From Chaetomium olivaceum (lineage: Eukaryota; Ascomycota; Sordariomycetes; Sordariales; Chaetomiaceae): 64,000 nt of DNA. The stretch covers positions 1-64,000 of the forward strand of contig JAYWVB010000034.1 in assembly GCA_039881045.1 (NCBI GenBank). The letters run 5' to 3'. Shown here piece after piece: positions 34,923 through 45,790 of the stretch. The stretch's first letter is position 1, and every line of letters begins with the position of its first letter. The position numbers were made by a program, and so were the translations under genes. The notes beneath the pieces are model-generated. The model searched no databases and was not told the DNA's origin. It saw only the letters and a program-made list of their open reading frames with translations.

Positions 34923-36194
34923 ATGAAAGCCGCCACCTTGCTTGGAGCCGCCCTTGCGGCAACCACCGTCCACGCTGGTGTGCGCTGCCGGGGTATCGGT
35001 CTCACCCAACCGCAAGAACTGTCCGACCTCGTCGAAGAAGCCAAGTCTCGGGTTATCCAGGACTTAACTGACCAGGAGAACAAGCTCCGGGAAGCCGGCG
35101 AAACGCCGCGTTGCACCGTCGACAAGCTTGTCTTCCGTCGAGAATAGTAATTGTTTAATGCACAGCCTTTCCGACTTGAACGTTGCTGACCAGACCCCTT
35201 TGCCAGTGGCCAATTGTCCAAGGAGGAGCGGCTCGCCTATGTCAACGCCGTCAAGTGCCTTCAGAGCAAGCCCCCGCGCACGCCCGAAAGCGTGGCGCCT
35301 GGCGCCAAGTCGCGGTTCGACGACTTCGTCGTGACGCACATCCAGCAGACGCTCGATATCCACTACTCGGGCGTGTTCCAGCCCTGGCACCGCTGGTTCG
35401 TCCACCAGTACGAGAAGGCCCTGCGCGACGAGTGCGGCTACACGGGCTACCAACCGTACTGGGATTGGCCCAAGTACGCGCGCGCACCGCAGGACTCGCC
35501 CCTCTTCGATGGCTCCCCGACCAGCCTGGGCGGCAACGGCGAGTACATCCCGCACGAAGGCCCCGTGATCGTGCCGCCCCCCGGCATCGGCGGCGGCAAC
35601 ATCTCGCTCCCGGCCGGCGAGGGTAGCGGGTTCGTCAAGACGGGCCCCTTCGCCGACATGGTGGTCAACCTGGGCCCGGTGGGCGGCCTCGCAGACACGG
35701 CGCCCGGACCGATGGGTGGGTTGGGCCATAACCCACGCGGGCTCAAGCGTGATTTGGGCGGGGCCATGAACATGCGCTACGCCAACTACTCGACGGTACT
35801 ACAGCTGCTGACACGGCCCGACGTCGACCAGTTTCGCATTGTCTCCGAGGGTGTCCCCTACACGGTCGAGATCGGTCCCCACGGTGGTATTCACTACACC
35901 ATTGGCGGCGACCCAGGTGGCGATCTGTTTACCTCCCCCGGCGACCCAGCCTTTTGGGTACATCACGGCCAGATGGACCGCGTTTGGACGATGTGGCAGG
36001 CCTTGGGTACCGGGCCCGCGCGTTACACGGATCTGGGTTCTGGGTCGTATGCTCATCGGACGTGGGGTAACGAGCCGCCGTCGGATTTGGCGCAGTTGGG
36101 GGATGTTATTGATATGGGGTATGCTGGGGAGTCGACTACTATTGGGGAGGTTATGTCAACGACGGGAGGAGATTTATGTTACTATTATTTATAA
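34923..36194 (+). CDS. Secreted short tyrosinase (type-3 copper)
   Basis: Two exons, 34923-35146 and 35207-36194, with a 60 nt intron (GTAATT donor, TGCTGAC branch site, CAG acceptor), give 403 residues. A signal peptide covers residues 1-18 (ends TVHAG). The CuA site has His119, His127 and His136 (THIQQTLDIH, then FQPWHRW), followed by the family's ALRDECGYTGYQPYWDW. The CuB site has His300 and His304 (PHGGIHYTIGG) and DPAFWVHHGQMDRVW with His327/His328. Tyrosinases oxidise monophenols and diphenols to quinones, feeding melanin formation or phenolic detoxification. The protein lacks the long C-terminal regulatory domain of intracellular tyrosinases and is exported, placing it with the short secreted ascomycete group. 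No melanin cluster genes are adjacent. Confidence 0.93.
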
Positions 36195-37036
36195 GAGGAA
36201 TTTAGCTACTAATTAGCCTCTTCAACTCAACAACCGGACGAAACCCGGGACTCCGGGACTCCTAGTCCTACGCAGCATGGGAGTGATGATGGGTACATCG
36301 GCAACCCGTTCCTTTTGCGACTTAGAACCCGAGCTTGAACTACTTCTGGTGGGCACTAACGGAGTTGATTTAGACGGTGGCAGCAGGCCATCTACCAGCT
36401 AAAGGTGCACGATGAAGAACAACATACAACTCCCTGAAGTGACCAAATTAGAACCTTCTGAATCACACCATCCTTGAGAAGAGTGATGAAGCGTCGTTGT
36501 TTTCTTATCCTCAAACCAAACCATGGTGATGTGCCCAAAAGTCCAAAGGTTAGTATCAAGGAGCTTGTTGTACTCCGAGTATTGAGGAGCAGGAATATAG
36601 TGGCATGTGGCGATCATTAGAGTGAGGATGTTGCCGGCAGTCATTTCTTGGAGACATATTTAATATAGCGGGGGACCTACCAGTAGATCCCTGACTCTCA
36701 ATGATAGCACCCGTGCAGAATACCCCTGGTATCAACAGGCGCCTCGGACTCGAGCCCGCAGGCTGTGTTGTGTAAACCTCTCACTTTCTGGCGCCCGTGT
36801 CTTTGTGCCTTGCCACGGTGCAGTGTGGCGGAGGGGGTTTGGGTATGAGATGTTCACTGGTGATCAAATGCGAAGCGATAATGAGAGTGCTGTAAACCGT
36901 ACAATACTAGATGAGATCTACGTAATTGAGATTTAAAAATGCAATCACCAAAATGGAGTACACGGAGCGCCCCTCTCGCTAGGCTGTTATTCTAGATACC
37001 TACCTAAGTACCTATCTTTCCATCTATCAATCTCGT
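36195..37036. other. Intergenic spacer
   Basis: Between the 3' ends of the tyrosinase gene and the minus-strand pseudogene. No gene seen. Confidence 0.55.
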
Positions 37037-37806
37037 TCATAAATCCCAATACCCCAACTCGCGGATCATACGGCTATGCCACAACCTCAACCGCTCTGGG
37101 AGCTCACTCACGTCGAATACAACGTTCCCATTCTCGTCCAACTCATTCCGTCCCACGAGCTTCACAATCGGCGGTACAACATCATCCGCCCCAACACACC
37201 AGCTAACCTGATACTCCAAGAACTCCACCACGGTAAGGACCGTCCCCATAGCCCAGTACGCACCCACGCCACAGCCCTCGCTCCCGTGCTGGTCCTTCCA
37301 CCGCCCCGTTTCCATATCCATGTTAATCTCCCTATCGACAATCACCGCGCCGACGTACCCTTCCCCGAGGTGGGCGTCGTCAACCATGCGGCTCACGGGT
37401 GCGTCCGCGCCGAGGAGCGCGCGGAGGGCGCCCGCCAGGACAGGCCGCAGCACGGCTACGTAGGCGTCCCGGTGGAGGTACAGCCCGTCGCCGTACTCGC
37501 CGGGCGGCTCCGGGTAGTACGGTGGGGGGCTACCACGTCGGGGCGGAAAGTGAAGGGCAGCCGGACGGGGATGTGCAACTGGTACCGGCGCGGGCTGTCT
37601 GGATCATAGTGGGGAGGCGGGGGCAATAGTGCGTTCTCGGAGAGCTCTCTGCTCTCCCTGTCGATCTCGAAAGTTAACTTCACGAGTCCCGGTTAGATGG
37701 CGGGCGCCTCAAAGGAGGCAAGGCTATCAATCTCGCCGACGAGTCGTTCTTCATCGAGCCCGCCGTCAGCCAGGGATTGAGCGGGCGAGCTGGAAGGGGG
37801 GCACAT
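37037..37806 (-). pseudogene. Unrecognised gene with one stop and one frameshift
   Basis: The frame starts with ATG at 37806 (MCPPSSSPAQ) and runs in register through a TAA at 37693-37695 into convincing protein sequence (GLVKLTFEIDRESRELSE, then YQLHIPVRLPFTFRPDVV). At the C6 run 37524-37529 the sense moves to the next frame and continues (PPYYPEPPGEYGDGLYLHRD, then VLRPVLAGALRALLGADAP) to a clean stop at 37037. One extra base in the C run would rejoin the two halves. The family is not recognised. The C-terminal half is acidic with a conserved look (VVEFLEYQVSWCVGADDVVP; RLWHSRMIRELGYWDL). No signal peptide or membrane segment is visible. The conserved reading frame on both sides argues for a recently broken gene or an assembly error plus a nonsense mutation. 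Confidence 0.6.
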
Positions 37807-38560
37807 GGCCAAGTAATGTACCCGGGTAGGTAGGTAGCGAGTTATGAGGGTTGGGACCGTTGGCCTCTTGCCGGTTCATAAAAAGGCGGGTATGAATAGT
37901 TCTTTTTGACGTGTAACAGATTCCTAGAGAGAGCAAAGAAACGGGATAGCGCTGATAGCTTGGGACGGACGAGAAAGAGCTCGAATGACATGAGTTTTAT
38001 ATCTTATCAGAGATTGGGTGCCTTCCAGCGATTAAGTATCGAGCTGCCTCCCATCCTCCTTCCTGTCTCTCTCCCTCCAATCATGCACCAATCAGCTGGG
38101 TGTTGTTGAAAGTTGGGGTCCGGTCATACCCCATCATCTTCCATCAAGAACCACAGAACGGAAAAGTGGGGTTCATGGACCAATTACAACGGATACGGCT
38201 TCCTCAGTGTTAGCCCGGACAGGAGAGACATACCGATCTGACCCATGAGTGAGAGAGACTGTATGCACGTTTATGTGTTCACGGCCGTACATGTAATCTC
38301 AAACCTCCCGTAAACACCTGGACATGACGTACCCGAGGTATGACACGAGAAAAGGGAATCATCATTCCTCCCTAGAAAGACCATCATGGAAGTTGGTTCA
38401 AAGTGAATTCAAGCCAAGCCAATGTCATGAATCTATAGTATTTCTAGACATCCCAACTGGACTATCTGTGATAGGTTATGAACAACACTCAACCCAAGAA
38501 ACATCTTACCATTCTGCCAGCATGATATTACAAAACATCAACCTGATCCTCAACATCCCC
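37807..38560. other. Intergenic spacer
   Basis: Upstream of the broken gene and downstream of the first six-cysteine secreted protein gene. A short GGTA tandem lies at 37826-37837. No gene seen. Confidence 0.5.
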
Positions 38561-39112
38561 CTAGCACCCCTTAGCCCGGTTCGACAAACACTGGGCCGCA
38601 TAATTAGGCAGATAGCCCCGAGCCACCCCCGAAACAGAGTTGTGGGTGTCACCGGGGTTGCCACCGTTACAGAAGTAGATGGTGTCGTAGGCTCCCACCC
38701 AGAAACGGCTCTGTTCGCCTTGGAAGACCTTGGACCAGCTGATGTAGCAAGTGGCGTAGGCAATATGGCGCGGCGAGTTCGGCACGGGCGACTTCGAGTA
38801 CCGAATCGAGTCGGCTAGCGTGCGGCAGTCGTCCGTGTAGGCCCGGTTGCTATTGTAGCACTCGGCGTCGCGCTTGGTGAGGAGGCCGCTGTCGCGGGGC
38901 TGCGGTGCCGAGGTGTCGGCTTCCCTCAGACCGCGGCGTTGGGCCACGTGTGCGGGGATGTTTTCGTCCAAAAGACGCCAGACGGCCTCGCCTGACTCGT
39001 CCTTGTCGAGGACAAGCTTCAGTTCGTGGGCTTGGGGTTCCGCGGGGGTGGGCAGAGCAGCTCCGAGAGCGGTGGAGGTCGCGAGGGCGAGGATAACGGC
39101 GAATGACTTCAT
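38561..39112 (-). CDS. Six-cysteine small secreted protein, copy A
   Basis: A single exon of 183 residues. A signal peptide of about 18 residues is followed by a pro-like segment with the pattern ELKLVLDKDESG..WRLLDENIPAH. A Kex2-type Lys-Arg (LLTKRDAE) then precedes a mature domain of about 105 residues holding six cysteines, the last being the final residue. Landmarks are CYNSN, DDCRTLADSI, NSPRHIAYATCYISWSK, VSGVARG and QCLSNRAKGC. The plus-strand gene at 39997-40518 is a clear paralogue with the same layout. I cannot name the family. Secretion, small size, disulphide potential and a processed propeptide make it effector-like or antimicrobial-like, which is inference only. Confidence 0.8.
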   Translation of the reverse strand: MKSFAVILALATSTALGAALPTPAEPQAHELKLVLDKDESGEAVWRLLDENIPAHVAQRRGLREADTSAPQPRDSGLLTKRDAECYNSNRAYTDDCRTLADSIRYSKSPVPNSPRHIAYATCYISWSKVFQGEQSRFWVGAYDTIYFCNGGNPGDTHNSVSGVARGYLPNYAAQCLSNRAKGC

Positions 39113-39996
39113 GGCGGTTGTAGATTGCTGTTGCGTGTTAACAATGTGTCAAGAGGCAGGGGTAGTTGACTGAGGGGAGTGTATGTACCTGAGCTAAATG
39201 TTCGGTTGGATTAAGACTGTGAAACGGTTGGTGAGGTGAGGATATTCAGATTCTAGCTCACTACATGGTTCACTTTATGTAGGCTCATCGTGTCCACCAT
39301 CATTCATTTTTCGGTCGCCGATCTGGGCGTCTGGTGGCATTTCCCGCCTAGGCTGATACAGTGAAGTTGCTAAGTCATGCTTCGTGATGGCGGCTGACTG
39401 GACCCGACACAAAAGGGGCAACTTACGCTGAAGATCATCTCGGGTAAGAAATCAGATCGGCCACATTCAGCTCAAACGGTGCTGCTCCTAAAACCCTTAC
39501 TCAACTGAGACAATGTTTCGCCCACATAAAAACGTTCTACGCGCTGCCAGAGCAGGAGACTCAGTCATCAGCGTATCACCTGCTACCACGGTTCAACGTT
39601 GGGCTTACCAATTTAACTGTATTTCGGCTGATCGATCAGGCACCGAATAAATGGTTTTCTCGTTTAAGACATGATGGTCTATGTTGATTGGGCAATCGCA
39701 TCGAATGAAAAAATACCCAACTGTGTACGGCGGACAGCACATCTCTTCGCTGTCGGTGGGCTGACTGGATTCAATTCCGAGGTGCCGAATACGGAATGCA
39801 AAAATAGAACGTGTTGACGAGATCAATGGTGTAAGAAGCAAGACTGAGCGCGACGCCGACCGGACCGACATAAATATCCCCCGATGCCCACCTCTCAAGT
39901 TGAACCTCACCATTCCAGAGTTCAACTCCACAGTCCACTCCAGTCACAGCAGCTCACACATCTCCCGGCATTCTTCGGACCTTACCACCCTTCACT
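39113..39996. promoter_or_regulatory. Shared divergent region of the secreted paralogues
   Basis: These 884 bases separate the start codons of the two divergent six-cysteine genes and must hold both promoters. An ATAAATAT element at 39870-39877 lies about 120 bases before the plus-strand ATG. A CATAAAG element on the minus strand, near 39275, lies about 160 bases before the other ATG. No gene seen inside. Confidence 0.55.
39870..39877 (+). promoter_or_regulatory. Probable TATA box of secreted paralogue B
   Basis: ATAAATAT, about 120 bases upstream of the ATG at 39997, followed by a CA/CT-rich leader. Confidence 0.45.
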
Positions 39997-40518
39997 ATGA
40001 AGTATCTTACCGCAATCGCCGCCCTCTTCGCCGCCGGCGCTATTGGCACGGCGATCCCTGCCGCACGTTCCGACGGCTATCACCTAAACCTCACCCTCGT
40101 CACGGAGGGAGAAGACCAATACTGGCTGTTGACGAACGACAACCTGCCAGCCGGCCTTCCCGCCGCACCCAGCACTCTCGCGAGCCGCTCACCAAGTCAG
40201 GGTGGCCTCCAAGCGCGCGACACCCCGGTGTGCTCGGGCAGTCATCAGGCCAACATTGGAGACTGCTACAACCTGCTCTCGGCGCTCAGCAACGACCTCA
40301 ACGAGATCCCAGAGTCGCCGCGCAACATCCGCTACACCAACTGCTACGTCAGCTGGTCCAAGGTGGCCAGGGGTGTCCGCGCGCATCTGTACAACGCCGG
40401 GGTCGACACTTACAACACGTGCAACTCCAACAACAGGGTCTCGGGCCTGAAGAGAAATGTCAACATCCAGGGCACTATCCTGACCCAATGCCTCTCCGAT
40501 CGGCCTAACGGTTGCTAA
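39997..40518 (+). CDS. Six-cysteine small secreted protein, copy B
   Basis: A single exon of 173 residues, divergent paralogue of the gene at 38561-39112. The signal peptide ends near residue 19-22. The pro-like segment keeps the pattern HLNLTLVTEG..YWLLTNDNLPAG, aligning with copy A's ELKLVL..WRLLDENIPAH. The processing site is weaker (LQARDT instead of TKRDAE). The mature part keeps all six cysteines: PVCSG, GDCYNL, ESPRNIRYTNCYVSWSK, NTCNS, TQCLSDR and the terminal Cys. Copy B lacks about five residues after the fourth cysteine. Identity outside the motifs is low, so the duplication is old. Function is unknown; see copy A. Confidence 0.82.
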   Translation: MKYLTAIAALFAAGAIGTAIPAARSDGYHLNLTLVTEGEDQYWLLTNDNLPAGLPAAPSTLASRSPSQGGLQARDTPVCSGSHQANIGDCYNLLSALSNDLNEIPESPRNIRYTNCYVSWSKVARGVRAHLYNAGVDTYNTCNSNNRVSGLKRNVNIQGTILTQCLSDRPNGC

Positions 40519-41076
40519 ACGTTGTACGTTGCTCGAGAGGATTTGGGAAAACCGTGGTAGTCAGCTATGTAGAAAGTTAGCATTATATTGGAGATTTAGA
40601 TAAGGTAGTGGCGCTGAAGGGTTGTAGACCTGAATTTAATCATCATTCTAACCCTACGTTTGAAATTTCCATGAAAAGTTGACTGGAATTGTTCATCTTT
40701 CCATAAAAATACAACGGTGCTGAACAAAAGGTGCAACTCAAAGCCTTTCATCGGATGGAAATCTGGCAGTGATTCGGGTTTTTGCAGTTTATTACCTCGC
40801 AATATTTTCAGCTCGTTTTGTGAAGACGGAATCACCGATGTGCCTCCGAAACGCGCAGCAACCAAAACCCCATTTCATTGGACTCCTCCTGTGCTAAACT
40901 GCGCCCCCTTCCAAAGCGACAAACGGACCCCACACTTCCACCTCCCGATTACTCCCGCCAAACTCCTCATCGATCAAGTTTCAATTTCCAGTTGCCCCCA
41001 TCGACAATACGGAGTTTCCATTGTTCCAAGTTTCCGTGAACGATGCACTGCTGAAGGCCAGACACCCCGAACCAAC
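40519..41076. other. Intergenic spacer
   Basis: 3' UTR of secreted copy B and promoter of the F-box gene. No gene seen. Confidence 0.55.
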
Positions 41077-43240
41077 ATGAGCCCACTCATCCTTCAGTGC
41101 GTTATCTGCGGGTGGTCTATTGTTGAGGAGGACCCTGCTTCATGGACGAATCAGTTCCGTGGTGGTAAGTGCCGTCACAGCCTTGCTGCCCTCCAAGTTG
41201 GAAAGTTGGACATTTGATCATTTCGGCTGATACAATCTTCCACTGGTAGTGTGTTCGAGCCGAGAGGAAGGTGTTTATGTTACCGGAATCGGCCTCTACG
41301 ACGATCCACAAGCGGCCAGCTTCATCGCACCTCAAAACTACGACGCTCGATGGGACGACCCTGGCATACAAATCCAGATGAAGACCAGTTTGGTGTATTG
41401 GCACGTCGCGAAATCAACGGGAAGCGTGGCTTCGTTTTTCATGATGCTTGCTGGTCTCTCCTGCAACGGGCACATCACCCAGCCCCGGTCCCTTCTGAGA
41501 GACTTTTCGAAGTCTTGGACTCCCTCCCCATGATATTTGCAGGATATACCTTGGACTGGGGGCACGACTACGGCGGGCTTGCCCTTCTTCGGAACGAGAA
41601 GAATTTCTTCCCTTGGGAATATCTCCGGTTTACCGACAGGGATTTCGAAGAGGACTCTCACATCAAATACAACGCGAGCCCCCTTGACCAATCTGAAGTG
41701 GAGAGGATACTGGCCGAAACTCCACAAGCATCGCCGTCTCGACACTCGCTACTGTCTACTAAATCATCATCATCCAGCCGAGACCCATTCACCCTACTTC
41801 CTGAGGAGCTATGCTCCGTTATCGCGGCTTACCTCCCAACCCCTGATTTCCTGAATGCACGCCGCGCCTCACGGTCGTTCTGGCTTGTTTTCGACAGCCA
41901 ACAATTTTGGGCATCCCGTTTCAAGGGAAACGCCTCGGAACGCGCATGGCTTTTGGAGGTGGCCCAGGATCTGGAAATCCCCGGCGGCGTTGGACGCAGA
42001 GACTGGCGTTGGTTGTACCATCGTACTATCAATGCTCGCCTAGGACCAGTAATTCGAAACAGAACACGGATCTGGGGTCTCATACAGCACGTGGCGGACA
42101 TTCTGGCCCTGTTCTGGAATGAACTACCTGTCAACATGCCGCTTCCCTTCCAGGTCCTATCCCTTCCAGAAGAAGAAAGCCCCAAGCCGCCATGGATCGT
42201 CGCCGCGGGGAGCATACGGGGATGGGGGGAAAGCTTCAGCCAGTTGCAAGTAGCCTGCGCGCGGTTCAAGACCCAACGAGTGGCCATCCCAACGGATGAT
42301 ATCGTACAAATTGCCGCCTCCACCGTCCGCGTCGGTGGGTTCGTATACATTGCCGGCCTGTCCCTGACCGCTACCAATGGAAAAGTCGTACACTTCGGCT
42401 ATCGCGCCGCTACCAGCGAGCATTCGCTGCAGATAGAGGGGTCGGCATTGACGGGTTTCAATCTTGCCGTCGGCCTGGGCGGTATCCATGCACTGCAGTG
42501 TGTTACCGGGAGCGGCTTGGGAAGACAGGTGTCGGCTTGGTTAGGGGATCCCAGTAACGGACCCAGGACAGAACGACTGGGCCGTGTTACGACGAGCGGG
42601 CAGACGATGGTGATGGACATGGGTTTTGACGTAAGACACAATCCCGCTTTTCTCTTCCTTCCCAGCAATCTGTCATTCCCGCCTGCTAATTAAAGGTTGA
42701 CTTGGAACGCAGGGTCTTAGAATGGTCAGCCTCGCGGTTTGTCCACAAGCAAGTGGCAAGGTGCCGGCAAGCCTAGGCGCCAACGACAACAGCTACAATC
42801 TCAGAGACTCGGCGATATGGTGTCCTCAACCGCCTCCTGCGACCCTGAATCTAAATAAGCATTTATTAGTAGCACCCGATATGTACACGTCGGGTTATCG
42901 GCCACTCTTCTGGACTTGGTTTGGAGGGCCGGGCGGGAGTCTCCTGAGCAAACTGGTCAAAATCAAAATATTCGGCTACATTGGCCGCATCGACTTCATC
43001 TTCAGCTGTCCGGGCATGACAACTGAATGTCAAAGCTTCGGACGGATCGACATCGAGGACTCCGAGGAGATCGAAAATGAACAAGATAATGCCGTCGAGT
43101 TTATGATTGACGGGCCTGGAGGTGAAACTATCAACAGAGTCAAGATCTACCAAGCAATCTTGACGACCACCTCTGACTGGCTTTCTCGGGAAGGGATTCT
43201 GACTCGGCTCAAGGTCCGCTTCCTTCCTGCTCGCAGATAA
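41077..43240 (+). pseudogene. F-box protein gene with an apparent -1 frameshift
   Basis: Three exons, 41077-41164, 41250-42630 and 42713-43240, introns GTAAGT/TAG and GTAAGA/CAG. Exon 1 has a C-x2-C start (LQCVICGWSI). Early exon 2 (SREEGVYVTGIGLYDDP, then YDARWDDPG) matches the N-terminal region of many ascomycete F-box proteins. At about 41368-41374 the sense moves to another frame and continues with DEDQFGVLARREINGKRGF and FHDACWSLL. A missing A in the short A run would explain it; no GT-AG intron fits. The F-box itself is FTLLPEELCSVIAAYLPTPD. The remaining 400 residues match the fungal family's substrate-side region. An intact product would be about 665 residues and act as a substrate adaptor in an SCF ubiquitin ligase. 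Either the gene is broken or the sequence has a one-base error. Confidence 0.78.
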
Positions 43241-44128
43241 CAAACTGTTTGGGAAGTCCCCCGTGCTGAAATCGGGAACAGATACATACAAACCGCGGAC
43301 GGACGTGCAAGGTCGGCCGGAAACACAAACCCACGAACAACAGATCCATCGTGCGAAAAGAGCTTTTGGCCGCGCCAGGAACCGCAATTACTGGCTTCTA
43401 TGGCGTTCAAGTATGTTACCACCCCGTCCCGCTTGGCCTACTTCATTATGGGCAATAAAGGCTTACCATTGGTGTAATCTACAGTACCGTCATCTGGCAT
43501 CCGGCATCTCATCGCTCGGCGTGATAACCGAGCAGATTCTACCGGGATGAGGTAGGACGTTTGGGCTCGCCCGGCAACTATCGGCCCCTGGGGCCCTCAC
43601 GTGTGGTAATAAGGAACCTTTGAGCTCCGGGTTCCGGGTACCGTACCTCCCCGTGGATAAAAAGACCAGGTCACCGGTTGGCGGCCAAGTAGCGCTGGGG
43701 ATTCGGGTTTATTTGATTCGATATTGGGAGGTTGTATAACCGTGTCTCTTAGTAGCAGGAGAGTAGCAATAAATACGCATCATGGCCCCAAAGACCACGG
43801 GTTGTGGCCGAAGCATCCGGTTAATGTTTTCCTGATATAATTGTGCCACCAGGCATCTGCCTTGCGTCGGTTCTGTTTCCCTGCCGCTGCATTACAGTAG
43901 CGAGGGGCCCATTCGTTGACAACAATGGTTCCACACACGGCAATTTGAAGTTGGCGAGTCGCGGCCACCGACAAAGTCATAGGCCGCGTTAAAGAAGACT
44001 CGTTTCATTTTGGTGGCGTATGAATGCCCAACCCTAGTTTACTTGCCTCGAGAACCGAGCTGGGGTAGGGGGGGTGTGACGGGCGATCTCTTCCTCAATA
44101 CTTCGTACAGATCTGTACACTACGCTCA
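43241..44128. other. Convergent intergenic spacer
   Basis: Between the 3' ends of the F-box gene and the P450 gene. No gene seen. Confidence 0.55.
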
Positions 44129-45790
44129 TTATCTGCCTTCCTTCGACTCTCGCTTCGTAATGATAACATTCATGTCTTTGTTGAGCGTAAATCCCTGGTG
44201 CTCCCATTTCAACGGTGAAACCGGGTTCAACATGACGAAATCGAACCGGAGGAAGAGCTCCAGTTGTTGGTTAGCAGCAGTTTAACTTTCGACTTTCGAA
44301 GAATGTGTTCCAAAGGCCCTCCGGAAGGACACTTACCTCGAAGATCACCTTCCCCATCTCCATATTTGCCAGCCTTTTGCCCAAACACTCCCACCTTGTC
44401 CCTGCCGCAAAGCCGAGTCCCTGGGTAGCCTCCATTTCCTTCAGTTGCTCCGGGTCAGCTTCTAGCCATCGCATCGGATCAAAGACTTCCGCATTGTCTC
44501 CGAACACATTTTTGTTCCTCATAATCTCAAACCAATTGAAGGCAACATTTGTACCGGCCGGTACCTTTACGCCACAAATGACATCGTCGACATCCGACGT
44601 CTTTGCTTGCAACCCAGAAAGAGGCGGCCAGCAGCGTATCGATTCCTGAATGCAGGCCTGCAAGAACCTCAGCTCGCTGCATTCGGCGTTCGCAATGACC
44701 GGCCGCGTCACCCTCCCCACGGCACCGTCAATCTCATCCTGCAGCTTCCGGTACGCCTTCGGGCACGTCGAAAGGAAAAACACCGTATTCCTCAACGCCG
44801 TCGCCGTCGTGTCCGTCCCGCCCAGCAAATGCACCAAAGTCTCCGACTCGACTTCCTCCCTTGACAACCCCGAGTCCACCAACACCTGCAGCACATCCAT
44901 ATTCCGCATCTTCTTCTCCCCATACCTCTGATTCACCCTCTCGCCAATAACCCCCAACAACCTGCCCACTCCACCCTCATCCGTCTTCTTCGGCAGAAAC
45001 GGCTTGCACAACGACGAAGTCACCACCTTCAACAATGCCGGTGACAGCGCCATCAGCGCACACGGCAACAGCATCCCCTCCAACGCATCAATCGCGCCAA
45101 ACCAATCCTCCCCTTTATCCAAATACCCGAAGCTGCTCCCAAACCCCACCGCCGCAATCGCATCCTGCGTAAAGTACGCAAACCCTTTCCCCATCTCAAA
45201 CGGCCTCCCAGTCCCCTTCCCCTCATCTGCACACCACCCGGTCAAAAAAGCAACAAACTTCTCCACCTGCTCATCCATCACCTTCTCCTGGTCAGTAATG
45301 CCCCGAGCCTGATAGGCTGGCAGCAGGCGCGAGCGCAGGCGCATGTGGGATTTGTTGTCGACCGTGGTCAGGATGGAGGGCGAGTTGGGGTCGAACCGGA
45401 AGCCGGCGTACCAGTCCGCGCGCCGGTAGCCTGATCGGAGGGACCAGATGCGGCGCATCTCGGAAGGCGAGGAGATTAGCACCCAGTTCGGGGCGAGGCG
45501 GGCGACGGGGCCTGAACATCAGACAGGGTGAATTAGAACTTGGGGGGGCGTAGGGAAGGGTGAAGGGGATGCGATGTAGGGGGTTTACCGTATTTCTGGG
45601 CGACATCGCGGAGGTGTTGGAGGAGCTTGCCGCTGAATTGGTGGTAGACGAGAAAGGCTTTGGTCCATCCGGCGGCGGGAGGGCCGGGGATGTGGCGGAG
45701 GCGGGACCAGTTGCGAGCGCGGGTGATCAGAGACCAAAGGATGAGGACGCCGATCGCCCCGATTGCGATGGCGGTGATGTGGAAGGCCAT
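44129..45790 (-). CDS. Cytochrome P450 monooxygenase
   Basis: Three exons, 45790-45589, 45511-44337 and 44257-44129, give 501 residues. Intron 1 has GTAAAC/CAG ends. Intron 2 (79 nt) has GTAAGT, a GCTAAC branch site and an unusual GAG acceptor that joins GKVIFE to LFLRFDFVML. Stopping at the open frame's own end, near 44271, would lose this conserved C-terminus. Residues 8-22 form the ER membrane anchor, followed by the proline hinge RHIPGPP. Hallmarks are the I-helix GGTDTT (298-303), K-helix ESIR (357-360), FDPMRW (411-416) and the heme loop FAAGTRWECLG with Cys443. That loop has one extra residue compared with FxxGxRxCxG. The layout suggests a CYP67/CYP5080-like or related fungal clan, which I cannot settle. 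The substrate is unknown and no biosynthetic backbone gene is adjacent. Confidence 0.92.
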
